25,108 bases of DNA from Gracilaria caudata. Its lineage: Eukaryota; Rhodophyta; Florideophyceae; Gracilariales; Gracilariaceae. The stretch is taken from positions 1-25,108 of the forward strand of contig JASCIV010000306.1 in NCBI GenBank assembly GCA_030374735.1, read 5' to 3'. Shown in pieces: positions 1-8,367 of the stretch. The translations under genes were made by a program, and so were the position numbers. The notes below the pieces were generated by a model. The model had not been told where the DNA came from and ran no database searches. It worked only from the letters and a program-made list of their open reading frames with translations. Position 1 is the first letter of the stretch. Every line of letters starts with the position of its first letter.

Positions 1-807
1 GATCTCCCAAGTGTTGGTGTAGAGTAGAGCTCTTGCGCGTTGCCTTGAGGGACGGTGTTGTTCCCGCGCCGCCTAACGCAAGGCCAACGCGCTTGGCACG
101 CGGTACGCGGCACGCGCTCGTTGCGCACGCGGTGCGCCGTGCTGCGTATTTTGCACCGACTAAATAAAATTGCGCTGCAGTCGCCGGCCGTTCTGTCTCT
201 GCCGGCGACCAGCGAAGGCGCACGGGCACCTGCCCTCTCCGAACTTCACAACATTCGCGTATCACTCAAAAATCACTTTTTGTTACTGCACTCTGCACCC
301 CGTTCCACCGCCGGGGGATGGGACAGCAAACAGACCCCGATACGCATATGCCGACACGTCGCAATCCCGTAATCGGTCCACGATCTATAGGTTATCCCCG
401 GCTACCCTCCGGTAGCTACCTTCGTATACAAGGATCCCACAACTTCTCTCCCTCTCTCATTAAAGAGAGTCAATTCTCATGATTTTTGAATACCGAAGAC
501 ACTAGATATCGCTGCTTAGCAACACTTCTACAAATATTTGCGAAACTGGCGGACCGATTTCCCCGCCTCCCAGCAAGCATGATGCTCGGCATCATTGTTG
601 CCCTTGGCAGTTGCAAGTCTCGTGTCACCGCCACGCCCCTTGTTTTGATCGATGCGCTTTCCCCGTGCAGTGCACGGCACGCATCCGCTTTCCTGTGATG
701 CTGAGGTTACATGGCACGCATCCGCTTTCCTGTGATGCTGAGGTTACATCTTCCTCTCCGACTACTCGCCTTTCTGGCATCCTGCGTCGCATTACCTCCC
801 GTTCCAA
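1..807. other. Non-coding leader region upstream of the NLR-type gene
   Basis: No frame here resembles a known protein. Short open frames exist (for example 55-372 and 486-698) but they are low in complexity and unsupported. The first ~400 bases are GC-rich. The region ends in an exact 37-bp tandem duplication, about 60 bases before the ATG at 808. It presumably contains the promoter and 5' UTR of the gene at 808, but I see no convincing TATA box. Confidence 0.5.
676..749. repeat. Exact 37-bp tandem duplication (two copies)
   Basis: Copy 1 is 676-712 and copy 2 is 713-749. Both begin GGCACGCATCC and end GAGGTTACAT, and they are identical at all 37 positions. The identity suggests a recent event or strong constraint. 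It lies in the probable 5' leader of the NLR-type gene, which carries two more direct duplications inside its coding region. Confidence 0.95.
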
Positions 808-1734
808 ATGACAGACCCAATTTCTGCAGTAGGAACACTGGCCGGGGCGGCTCAGGATGTTCTAACTCTGGTGGACCACGGACTCAGTACGCCTGTTCGC
901 CGCCACGACTTATCCTCCGACAATCGCGGCAGGTTGGAGCTCGTTCAACAGCTGCTCCAGCAGCATATGCGAGTCGTTGAAGACTGGATCAAGGATGCCA
1001 GAGACGAAGATTCTCCGCCGCACAGTCTGTTGACCTGGAAAACTAGGCTACAACACGCGAGGGAGAGCTGTGTGCAACTAGCGCCGAGGGTTGCGAGAGG
1101 TACTCCGTTTGGCCGCGTGCAGCGCGCAGATCAAATCCTGACCCAGTTGGAAAGCGTAGAGAGGGAGTTTGCTGAGTTTGTGGAAGAAAGAGAGAGAAGG
1201 ACAGCCAACGACGCCAGCGAATCCTCTTCTCAAACTGAACCTCATTTCATAACAATTGGGACTGTCCCGCCCAACCCAGCACGCCTTACTCTAGACTACA
1301 ATTCGGCGGATACATTCGAAGGCAAGCTTAAAGCCGAAGTTCTCAGGCAGTCAACACATAAATTGTTGGCGGTGGTGGCTTCTGGTCGTGGAGGGATTGG
1401 AAAGAGCTGCGCACTTCGAGGGTTGAGCGATGTTGAAGATGTACATTCGGAGTTTCCAGACGGGGTGCAGTTCATTCGACTGGGACAGGATGCCCGAATG
1501 GACACGCTAATTGGAGAGATTGCGCGTATTGTTGAACTGACCGGGAACCCAAAGCTCGCAAAGGACATTCGTATGGAGAAGAAACTGCAGGGAGCTGTAA
1601 ATAAGGCAAGGATATGGTTCATAGACCGAAAATGTCTTTTTCTGGTTGATGATTTGTGGCAAGGAAACGGGCTAGGGGGTGGAATATTCTATGTGCTGGC
1701 TGGTATGATGAACCACCGCAGCCGGCTTGTGTAG
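808..1734 (+). CDS. NLR-type protein, first segment: helical N-terminus and NB-ARC P-loop
   Basis: Starts at ATG 808. Residues 1 to about 135 are predicted helical, with a glycine/alanine-rich hydrophobic start (ISAVGTLAGAAQDVLTLV). That start resembles the four-helix executioner domains (HeLo/MLKL/RPW8 type) found ahead of fungal and plant NB-ARC domains; this likeness is my inference. A linker follows, then NB-ARC: Walker A GRGGIGKS at residues 193-200 and Walker B CLFLVDDLW at 276-284. The frame ends at a TAG (1732-1734) immediately after the first copy of a 13-bp duplication. If translated as it stands, the 308-residue product would keep the N-terminal domain and nucleotide-binding loops but lose the regulatory ARC, winged-helix and WD40 parts. 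Confidence 0.85.
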   Translation: MTDPISAVGTLAGAAQDVLTLVDHGLSTPVRRHDLSSDNRGRLELVQQLLQQHMRVVEDWIKDARDEDSPPHSLLTWKTRLQHARESCVQLAPRVARGTPFGRVQRADQILTQLESVEREFAEFVEERERRTANDASESSSQTEPHFITIGTVPPNPARLTLDYNSADTFEGKLKAEVLRQSTHKLLAVVASGRGGIGKSCALRGLSDVEDVHSEFPDGVQFIRLGQDARMDTLIGEIARIVELTGNPKLAKDIRMEKKLQGAVNKARIWFIDRKCLFLVDDLWQGNGLGGGIFYVLAGMMNHRSRLV

Positions 1735-1745
1735 CCGGCTTGTGT
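1720..1745 (+). repeat. Exact 13-bp tandem duplication causing a frameshift in NB-ARC
   Basis: Copy 1 is 1720-1732 and copy 2 is 1733-1745; the unit is AGCCGGCTTGTGT. Because 13 is not a multiple of three, reading through copy 1 meets TAG at once. Read from copy 2, the frame continues as SRLVYTTRDREL, the expected NB-ARC sensor segment. One copy too many therefore explains the break exactly. Confidence 0.95.
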
Positions 1746-3880
1746 ACACAACGAGAGACCGCGAACTAGCTCTGGAGGCCAACAAGCAAATTATCTTTTC
1801 GCGAAGGAACGAAAAAGATGCTAAGATCATGTTTCTGACGCACGCCGAGCTGGATAGCTCGATAATTCAAAAGGAAGCAAATCTGAAAGCATTGAAGGAT
1901 ATACTGGGTTTTTGTGGTGGTATACCTTTACTTCTCGCTGTCGCTGGTGCAGGCGTGAGACAATATTTCGGAGATATCGAAGAAGGAGAACAGAACGGAC
2001 TTTGGAGAGAAGACGCGCTAAAACGGTATCATACAGAACTGGAAAGGGTTCCGGACATGTTGGTTAGAACAGATTGCGCGGGATATGGGCCAACAAGGAG
2101 GATTGTAGACGCTTCCATATCAGTGTTGGAAAGTTCATGGAACAGAAGGGAGACCTACGACGAATTTCCATATGGCATTCGGGAAATGCTCGAGTCGCTA
2201 TGCATACTAGAGAAGCAGCAACATGTGTCATTGTCGATGCTGCAGAGGCTTTGGGGCTTGTGTGAAGAGGAGAGAGCAAAAGAAGTTGTAATCGCACTAC
2301 GTAATGTGGCAGTAGCTGATTTGATATACAAAAGCGCTGAAGATCTGAAGCCGGTGCTTCGTGTGCATGATGATATCTTGGATCTGCTTCTTTACGATGC
2401 ACAGGATAAGAAGAAAATGTATATCCAGCGTTTATTGAACAACTACTGGCGATTTTATCATGTTGAAGGGCACCCATGGGAATGTCGAAGAAGGGATTGG
2501 TGGAATATAGATGATAAAGATGGATATCTGGACAAAAACCTCTGTCGGCTGCTCAAGAACGCTGATGAAGTGGAAGAATTAATTTGGCTATTATGCAAGC
2601 CACAATGGATCATGAAGCGTTTGAAGCAGGGAGGAGCATTTGCTGTTGAGAATGACGTTTTGTCAGGCATAACGGCATTTAAGTGTTCGGACCTGGACAG
2701 GGAAGAAGAGATGAAAAAGGCATTGGAAATGATCTCGCAAGCTGCGCGACTGAGCCAACATGCTGTGGCTCAGAACCCACGGGAGTTATGTTATCAGCTT
2801 TACGGACGTCTGATATCAAGCTCGAATTGTAGAATCATTGGAACGTTTCTGGACGAATTGGAGGGCATTGCGGGGGATGCACAGGGTCCATGGGCGAAAG
2901 CCGGAAGAGGTTTTCTGACTGCAGCTGGTGGGCCTCTCATGGAGAGCATTTTTGTGAAAGGCAGTGTGAGTTGTATTCGAATGGTTGGGAAGGAATTGAG
3001 AATACTGAGTATGTTCGATATGGGTGGGACGCACATTGTGAATTATGACATGAAAAACGGAAGTGAAAGCATGATTGACATCGAGGGACGGTTCAAACTG
3101 GGCGCAATATCAGACGATGGACGAATACTTGTATGCGTGGGCTTGGACAACAATGTAAAGAAGTGGGACCTCGCGAGCAACATTGCTCGCAATGTGAAGA
3201 CTGTCATATGGAAGGGTGAGGAGCAAATTGAGTGCATTGGCCTGAGCGAGGATTCGAGATGGGTTGCCTGTGGTCTTCGCGAGGTTGGCAAGGTAGTGGT
3301 ATGGGACCTGCAGGGAGGTGATATCCCTGTTGAACTTCTAACTGAGAGAACAGAGCGTGTGAATTGTGTTGCTGTGAGCTCGACTGGGAGAAAGGTCGTA
3401 TGTGGGTTACGTGACGGCACGATATGGATCTGGGATTTAGAAAGTGGAGAAGCGATTTGTAAGGAGCTAACGGGACACAATGGAGGAGTTGACTGTTTAG
3501 CGTTCAGTGATAATGGGGAACTGATTGCGTCTGGGTCCCATTCACAAATGACTTGCGTGTGGAATGCGAAGACAGGAGCCCGCCTGAAATCTGCTTGGAT
3601 TGGGGATGGTGTAACGAAAGTGGCGTTCTCCGTAAAGGAGAAAGCGATTCTATGGGGTACGCAAGACGGTGCTGTTGGGTTTTGGCAATACGTGAACTCG
3701 AACCCTATGACAACAATGATCGGTACAGGGCGAGCAGTGACGTACATCGGTACTGGGCGCGCAGAGACGTACGTGGGTGCCAGTGAAGATGAGTTGCCGG
3801 GAATTTGTGGCTGTTGGGACGGGAGTGTCCAGTGTGGGATGCGAGGAGCCGGCAGTCAAGGGTTGACAACCGTGATGTGA
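1733..3880 (+). CDS. NLR-type protein, middle segment: rest of NB-ARC, winged helix, first WD40 repeats
   Basis: This frame opens at the duplicated 13-mer with the NB-ARC sensor motif (LVYTTRDREL). It continues with GGIPLLLAVAGAGV, matching the GLPLA motif, then a winged-helix region (MLESLCILEKQQ). RVHDDILDLLL follows near 2360; its VHD at 2363-2371 matches the MHD motif that contacts ADP in the closed state. After a tryptophan-rich spacer, WD40 blades begin around 3080, for example GTIWIWDLESGEA and CVWNAKTGARL. A 9-residue direct repeat (IGTGRAVTY/IGTGRAETY) lies just before the frame loses the WD40 pattern. It has no ATG of its own at the junction, so it is a continuation of the upstream segment. 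GC content is about 40% by hand count in 3001-3060. Confidence 0.85.
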   Translation, partial: SRLVYTTRDRELALEANKQIIFSRRNEKDAKIMFLTHAELDSSIIQKEANLKALKDILGFCGGIPLLLAVAGAGVRQYFGDIEEGEQNGLWREDALKRYHTELERVPDMLVRTDCAGYGPTRRIVDASISVLESSWNRRETYDEFPYGIREMLESLCILEKQQHVSLSMLQRLWGLCEEERAKEVVIALRNVAVADLIYKSAEDLKPVLRVHDDILDLLLYDAQDKKKMYIQRLLNNYWRFYHVEGHPWECRRRDWWNIDDKDGYLDKNLCRLLKNADEVEELIWLLCKPQWIMKRLKQGGAFAVENDVLSGITAFKCSDLDREEEMKKALEMISQAARLSQHAVAQNPRELCYQLYGRLISSSNCRIIGTFLDELEGIAGDAQGPWAKAGRGFLTAAGGPLMESIFVKGSVSCIRMVGKELRILSMFDMGGTHIVNYDMKNGSESMIDIEGRFKLGAISDDGRILVCVGLDNNVKKWDLASNIARNVKTVIWKGEEQIECIGLSEDSRWVACGLREVGKVVVWDLQGGDIPVELLTERTERVNCVAVSSTGRKVVCGLRDGTIWIWDLESGEAICKELTGHNGGVDCLAFSDNGELIASGSHSQMTCVWNAKTGARLKSAWIGDGVTKVAFSVKEKAILWGTQDGAVGFWQYVNSNPMTTMIGTGRAVTYIGTGRAETYVGASEDELPGICGCWDGSVQCGMRGAGSQGLTTVM
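3719..3772 (+). repeat. 27-bp in-frame direct repeat in the WD40 region
   Basis: Copies at 3719-3745 and 3746-3772 match at 24 of 27 positions and encode IGTGRAVTY and IGTGRAETY. This keeps the frame but lengthens one WD40 blade. It lies about 60 bases before the second frameshift. Confidence 0.9.
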
Positions 3881-4707
3881 ACGCACGTGAAAAGCCCATA
3901 TCGTGTGTAGCCGTGAGCGCGGATGGAACGCGGATTGCGACGGGGTCGCAGGATGGGACGACTCGGCTGTGGGACGGGGAGCGTGGGGCGCTGCTAAGCG
4001 GGTGGCGCCTGCACTTTGGGCCCATAGAGGACGTTGCGTTTAGCGCGGACGGGCGGTGGCTGGTGTCTGGCGGCTTCGACGGCAGGGTTTTCGTGTGGAG
4101 CGTGTCCAGGCACGCCTCCCCTCAGTTGGGCCGCGTCCGCTACAAATTGCACGGCCATCACGACGTCGTGAGGTGCGTGGCGATGAGCGCGGACGGCTCG
4201 CGCGCCGCGTCGGGGTCGCGGGGCGGCGAGGTACGCGTGTGGGACACGCAGCGCGGAGAACCCGTTGGCAGATCGCTGCGCGCCTCCGGCAGTGGCGCGG
4301 TCACATGCGTGGCCATGTCCGCCGACGGCGCGCGCCTGGCGTCCGTGTCGAACGACAACACGCTGCGCGTGTGGGACGTGGCGGCGCACGTGGCCACGCA
4401 CCAATTTTTCCTCCCGTCAGGACCGCATTTCGTTTCGCTCAACGGCAGCGGTGCCGTCGCCTTCCTTTGGGATGGCAGCGCGTTCTTGTGCCGTTTGGAG
4501 GATTCGAGTTGTGTGGCGCATCCCGAGCCGCCAGAGCTTCCGCCGTGGCGGCAGGAAGGGTTGCGCAGACTGGAGGTAACTGACTCGCAGCAGCACCGTC
4601 TGTGGCTCGGCACAACCGACAGCAATCACGACTTGTGCCGCCGCTGCAAACTGGGCTTCTTCTACTGCGCCAGGACTCGCATTCAATTCTGTGAAGTCAA
4701 GTGGTAA
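3829..4707 (+). CDS. NLR-type protein, last segment: GC-rich WD40 repeats
   Basis: Continuation of the WD40 propeller in a shifted frame. It begins at the half-blade VWDARSRQ and continues through GTTRLWDGERGALL, GRVFVWSVSRH, GEVRVWDTQRGEP and NTLRVWDVAAHV, all with the SADG(S/T/A)R…SGS(R/Q) spacing of WD40 repeats. The tail holds a short cysteine-containing patch (LCRRCKLGFFYC). The frame opens at TTG with no plausible start, so it is not an independent gene. Base composition differs clearly from the preceding segment: 4201-4260 is about 78% GC by hand count. This suggests that this part came from, or was converted by, another WD40 gene. Confidence 0.8.
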   Translation, partial: PVWDARSRQSRVDNRDVNAREKPISCVAVSADGTRIATGSQDGTTRLWDGERGALLSGWRLHFGPIEDVAFSADGRWLVSGGFDGRVFVWSVSRHASPQLGRVRYKLHGHHDVVRCVAMSADGSRAASGSRGGEVRVWDTQRGEPVGRSLRASGSGAVTCVAMSADGARLASVSNDNTLRVWDVAAHVATHQFFLPSGPHFVSLNGSGAVAFLWDGSAFLCRLEDSSCVAHPEPPELPPWRQEGLRRLEVTDSQQHRLWLGTTDSNHDLCRRCKLGFFYCARTRIQFCEVKW

Positions 4708-5836
4708 CGTCACTGTGCGCGCACACGGGACTCGGTACAACGACTGCCTGCGCAGCGTGAGTGTGCGTGACTGCGGCTGCAGAGAACGTGTCGTGGGATC
4801 GTCCCAAGCGTTTGGTGTTCTCAGCAGACAGCGCGCGTTGTGGCACACGGTGCGGCGTCCAGCGTGTTACAAGGCCTTGTACAAGGGCTGCGCCACACTT
4901 ATTCACAGATGTTTTATTTACCACTTGTCGGAGAGGCGCACCACAACGAAGCATCATGATATGATATCATCATGATAGCTTCAAGTCCCATTTCAACTTC
5001 TCATTTCTTCGAACATAATATTAACGTTGCTGTTCTCGTTTTTGATGGACTGCATGTCGGTGCATCGAAAGCGATATCGGACTGAAGAGGACTATTCTTA
5101 ACACGAGCTGGGTGCGTGAACACGGCGCGGAAGACCATGGTGTGGGAGAAGGACATCACGTTCCGTGAGCCCCCAGGAAATTGCGTTTTCGAAGAAAACC
5201 TATGACCCAATGTTCTACATCCCTGTGTTCTTTTTCTCTGTGAAAAGTCGTAAGGATTATTAACTCTTCGCTCGATTGGTGCGCAAGCCCGGACAACCAT
5301 CGAGCACCAGTGGAGCCAAACGCTGTATCTATCCCAAAGCGAGTATCAGCTGATGTGACGTCGTTGCCCTCTCGGGGGAACATCAAGCCAGTCCAATCCA
5401 GCGGTGCAGCTGACCATGTCCACAAGCAAAGATTCACAGCTCACTCTGTCTGAGCGCTCGACAAACAAAGCACAGTGCATGAAGAAACCTTGTGCTCGTG
5501 CAGCCTCACATCCTTGATGCTGGCGCGGGGTCCCGTTGTTCCTGGCGTTTCGCGCGCCGTAATGCCCAGCCTCCTCCATGGCATACATACCTTATACTTT
5601 TTTCATTTTCTCGGTATTCTGTAAACAGCTTCTATCGATAGGTCGTGAGGTCACTCGCAAGTAGTTCGAGTGTAGCGCTCGCCCAGAACCGAAAGGATCG
5701 GTTACTCCGAAGGGAATAGGGACATATTGCCGTCGTAGCCCTTTTTAAATGCGATCATGCTAATCGCATCTCTCTTTGCTACAGCTGTTCTCTTGGTCAC
5801 AGCCATAAGGATAGCTGTGCTCTGCGCCCACCCATC
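4708..5836. other. Intergenic region between the NLR-type gene and the Cys-rich membrane protein gene
   Basis: About 1.1 kb without a credible gene. The open frames on either strand are short, overlap each other and show no family features. It contains an imperfect palindrome at 4950-4980. The last ~100 bases before 5837 contain an AT-rich stretch (CTTTTTAAATG near 5742) that may belong to the next gene's promoter, but this is weak. Confidence 0.5.
4950..4980. repeat. Imperfect AT-rich palindrome built on ATCATGAT
   Basis: AGCATCATGAT on the left pairs with ATCATGATAGCT on the right around a central GATATC, with a 1-nt and a 2-nt bulge. It lies in the 3' intergenic region of the NLR-type gene. 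A related palindrome sits at 20462-20516. Confidence 0.6.
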
Positions 5837-7999
5837 ATGTTTTCCCCAGTGCTCCCCTTCACTTTGCGCACAACAATACTACTCTTCTGCCTAATGTTCT
5901 CCACTTTTGTTCGCAACGCACTCACTGAGCAGGTCATGCTCAAATACGACGATCTCAACCTCGTATTCAGCGAGCAGCATCCTTTCTGGCCACCGTTTCG
6001 TATACCTCCACCTTCAAATATCACCGGTCTCAACGGTGACTTCTGCTACGGTACTGGGGACTGTGTCGCTCCTCGTGCATGTGAAAACTGTCCGTCTCCT
6101 CCCTGCCAATGCACTTTTAAGGAAGGCTTCTGTTCTTCCTCAAGCGATTGCGATCCTGGGGAACACTGTAGATGGGCTCCAAATGCGGGCCTAACCGTAG
6201 GAGAATGTACTTCTACCCGTTCACATGGAGATATCCCGGTTCCTTTACTAGAAGATCCTGATGATTCCCCGTTGCCTTTGCTTGGTCTTGGCTTGACAGG
6301 CGACAGATGCTTCTCAACCTCTGATTGTCGCGGCGAGCGAATCTGTGTCGGTGACACCAGTTTGTTTGGTAATCTTAGGCTTCAAAACGTATCTGTCTGC
6401 GAGTTATCTCTCTATCCATGCATCTGTACACCGGTCAAGTTCGTTGAATGCTCTGCCATTTCTGACTGCGCATCTTCCAAAGAATTCTGTGCCTCTTTGG
6501 TTTTTGAGACGCAGGACACTTACTCGTATCATACAGCGAATGAGTCTCAAACAATGAGACTCACTCCGCTCTGTATGTCTCTCACTCTCCGTGACCACGA
6601 AAATATCGTTCCCATTTCATCCCGGTCTTCAATGGACAACATATCCGAGCTTCCAACTGCAAGCATTCGGCACCCGGTTTCATTGAAACCAACCATGCTG
6701 CAGTCATTCTTGGACGAGTCGCCGGATATACCGCCCTTTTCTGTTCGTTCTATGCCTGTTTTCAATTCTTTCTCCACGAATGAGCTTGCAAACGATTTCA
6801 TTGGTGGTATTTTACCTCTCATAATCGTTGCCCATCTACATAGGATCATTCAAGGACTGATTTACTTTTCTCCCGGAATTCATCACCGAGGATATTCGTC
6901 GTACATCATATTCTCACGACTGGCCTCTATGCGGAATATACTTCGCCTTTTCAAGAGACGAAAGCCCTTCTCCAACGGCACACGACATGATAAGCATGAG
7001 TTATTAAAAGGATACAGTTTCAAAGTTATTCTGTTCCCTCTCCTGGCTCTCGCAGTTTTATACGTTGCAGAGTTGATCACGATTATTGCGGGTATGCAAG
7101 TGCGATCTGAATTCTTCGCCGAACGAAATTTTGATACGAGGATAGGCGAAGTGGGGAGAAGACAACTGCCACGAAGAGTGGATGGCCTCAAGAGCGATTG
7201 TGATGACTTTTTCGTGCCGACAAGGGGGTTGTTCGAATCTGGACAGGTGCTCAAATGTGTTTCAGTAATCGGACATTATCTTTGGGACTTCAAAGCAGCG
7301 ATCACGCTGCGTGTAGAAATCTTTTCGGGAAGAACAAACTTCGAGATTACTTCGAGTAATGGGAGTTCTATGACTGTTGACCTTTCCACCTTTATTCGCT
7401 CGAAAAGTGGAGTGAACATGAGAACAATGCCTTTCCGACCAGATCTTCAAAGCGAACAGGAACGTAATTATTTTTTAAACAGCATTCTGAACGCCGTCCG
7501 GCGTCGATTGGGGTATAGTGAAGTGAACGCCAGTCATGCGCATTGGGCCGGATGGGAGCTTTTAGGTTCAAGAGGAATAGCGGACTCCATAATTTTCAGG
7601 CATTATCATGGATGGAACGATTCTGTGGAGATGATCGCAACGTCGCTCATGGCAGAGCTGCGAGATATGGATCTAGTTCTTAACAGCACTGGTAAACCAT
7701 GGGTGTTTACGAGGCCGTACACGATTGAACAGATGAATCCATCAATGGCTGTGGTGAAGCAGTACCGTATAGCTAATGGGTGGCTGGTGATAGCTGTCGT
7801 GCTTGTGACAGCGATTCATTGTGTGGTGAACTATAGAGCGACCCATTTTGACGAAGTGGCATTTGTGGCGATGAAGGAGTTGATGGGAGAAGACTGTGTG
7901 CTTGGACCCCTTGTGACTGATGGTGCAGTTGGGATGGAGGTGGATATTCTGGAGGGAGATGACATGCATGAGCAAGAAGCAGTGGACCCAGTGAGATGA
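5837..7999 (+). CDS. Cysteine-rich multi-spanning membrane protein, family unknown
   Basis: A 720-residue protein starting at ATG 5837. Residues 1-28 form a signal peptide or first membrane segment. Residues 66-250 are cysteine-rich with two similar modules, NGDFCYGTGDC… and TGDRCFSTSDC…, each followed by further paired cysteines. This is the pattern of a disulphide-bonded extracytoplasmic domain. Hydrophobic stretches follow at about 321-344, 394-419 and 645-666. Between the last two is a ~220-residue loop with several N-glycosylation sequons, for example NGS near 508 and NDS near 594. The tail is acidic (EVDILEGDDMHEQE). I recognise no catalytic motif and no named family. The layout would suit a surface receptor or wall-associated protein, but that is inference. 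A continuous 2.1-kb frame with coherent topology makes it very likely a real gene. Confidence 0.85.
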   Translation: MFSPVLPFTLRTTILLFCLMFSTFVRNALTEQVMLKYDDLNLVFSEQHPFWPPFRIPPPSNITGLNGDFCYGTGDCVAPRACENCPSPPCQCTFKEGFCSSSSDCDPGEHCRWAPNAGLTVGECTSTRSHGDIPVPLLEDPDDSPLPLLGLGLTGDRCFSTSDCRGERICVGDTSLFGNLRLQNVSVCELSLYPCICTPVKFVECSAISDCASSKEFCASLVFETQDTYSYHTANESQTMRLTPLCMSLTLRDHENIVPISSRSSMDNISELPTASIRHPVSLKPTMLQSFLDESPDIPPFSVRSMPVFNSFSTNELANDFIGGILPLIIVAHLHRIIQGLIYFSPGIHHRGYSSYIIFSRLASMRNILRLFKRRKPFSNGTRHDKHELLKGYSFKVILFPLLALAVLYVAELITIIAGMQVRSEFFAERNFDTRIGEVGRRQLPRRVDGLKSDCDDFFVPTRGLFESGQVLKCVSVIGHYLWDFKAAITLRVEIFSGRTNFEITSSNGSSMTVDLSTFIRSKSGVNMRTMPFRPDLQSEQERNYFLNSILNAVRRRLGYSEVNASHAHWAGWELLGSRGIADSIIFRHYHGWNDSVEMIATSLMAELRDMDLVLNSTGKPWVFTRPYTIEQMNPSMAVVKQYRIANGWLVIAVVLVTAIHCVVNYRATHFDEVAFVAMKELMGEDCVLGPLVTDGAVGMEVDILEGDDMHEQEAVDPVR

Positions 8000-8347
8000 A
8001 ACTTGCAAGATGAAGACGAGAGAGACAAATATAATCACTTAGCGTCTGCTCTTTACTGACTTGGGTAACGGAACCAAGCGGAGCCACAGAATTGGTTTTC
8101 TTTTTAAAAGAGGTTGAAAATGAGAACACAGATAACATTACCGCAATTAGAAAAGATGTAGTGACATGGAATAAATACACATCAGTACCTGTTGATTCGT
8201 TACAAAGCTCTAATGAAAGAACCAAATTGTTCGCATCTCAGCAACAACTACGGGAACACATTGAGCTCCTAATCGTGGCTTCAAGCGCATTGCTACTGAT
8301 ATACGGGAATGTCGAAGCAGCTTATACTTTGTTTCATTCTTTTATTT
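8000..8347. other. Intergenic region before the transposon insertion
   Basis: AT-rich, with no credible gene. A frame from 8092 runs into the mobile element but starts at TTG and contains no methionine, so I do not call it. An AATAAA at 8170 could serve the 3' end of the preceding gene. Confidence 0.4.
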
Positions 8348-8355
8348 CATCTGTG
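8348..8355. repeat. Left 8-bp target-site duplication
   Basis: CATCTGTG immediately left of the element's first base (8356). It is repeated exactly at 9259-9266, immediately right of the element's last base. Confidence 0.85.
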
Positions 8356-8367
8356 CAGGGGTCCCAG

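Larger units (their letters stand above)
808..4707 (+). pseudogene. NLR/STAND-type NB-ARC-WD40 gene, interrupted by two frameshifts
   Basis: Three consecutive open frames (808-1734, 1733-3880, 3829-4707) together make one protein of roughly 1,300 residues. The order is a helical N-terminal region, NB-ARC ATPase, winged helix, spacer, and many WD40 repeats. This is the general layout of Apaf-1 and fungal HET-E-like signal-transducing ATPases. Such proteins sense a ligand through the WD40 part and oligomerise through NB-ARC. Only the first frame has a real ATG; the other two open at TTG, so they are not separate genes. The first break is an exact 13-bp tandem duplication (1720-1745). The second is an apparent 1-nt loss near 3829-3833. 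Each break falls inside a conserved motif that resumes in the next frame. Either the gene is a recent pseudogene or the breaks are assembly or sequencing errors. An intron explanation is unlikely because the interruptions are only 13 and 1 nt. Confidence 0.85.

Noticed and set aside
3043..3747. 234-residue minus-strand frame
   Set aside because: Lies wholly antisense to the WD40-coding region; composition is Ser/Thr/Pro shadow with no motif.
5641..5720. Possible tRNA (GTTCGAGT at ~5663)
   Set aside because: No matching acceptor, D or anticodon arms could be folded around it.
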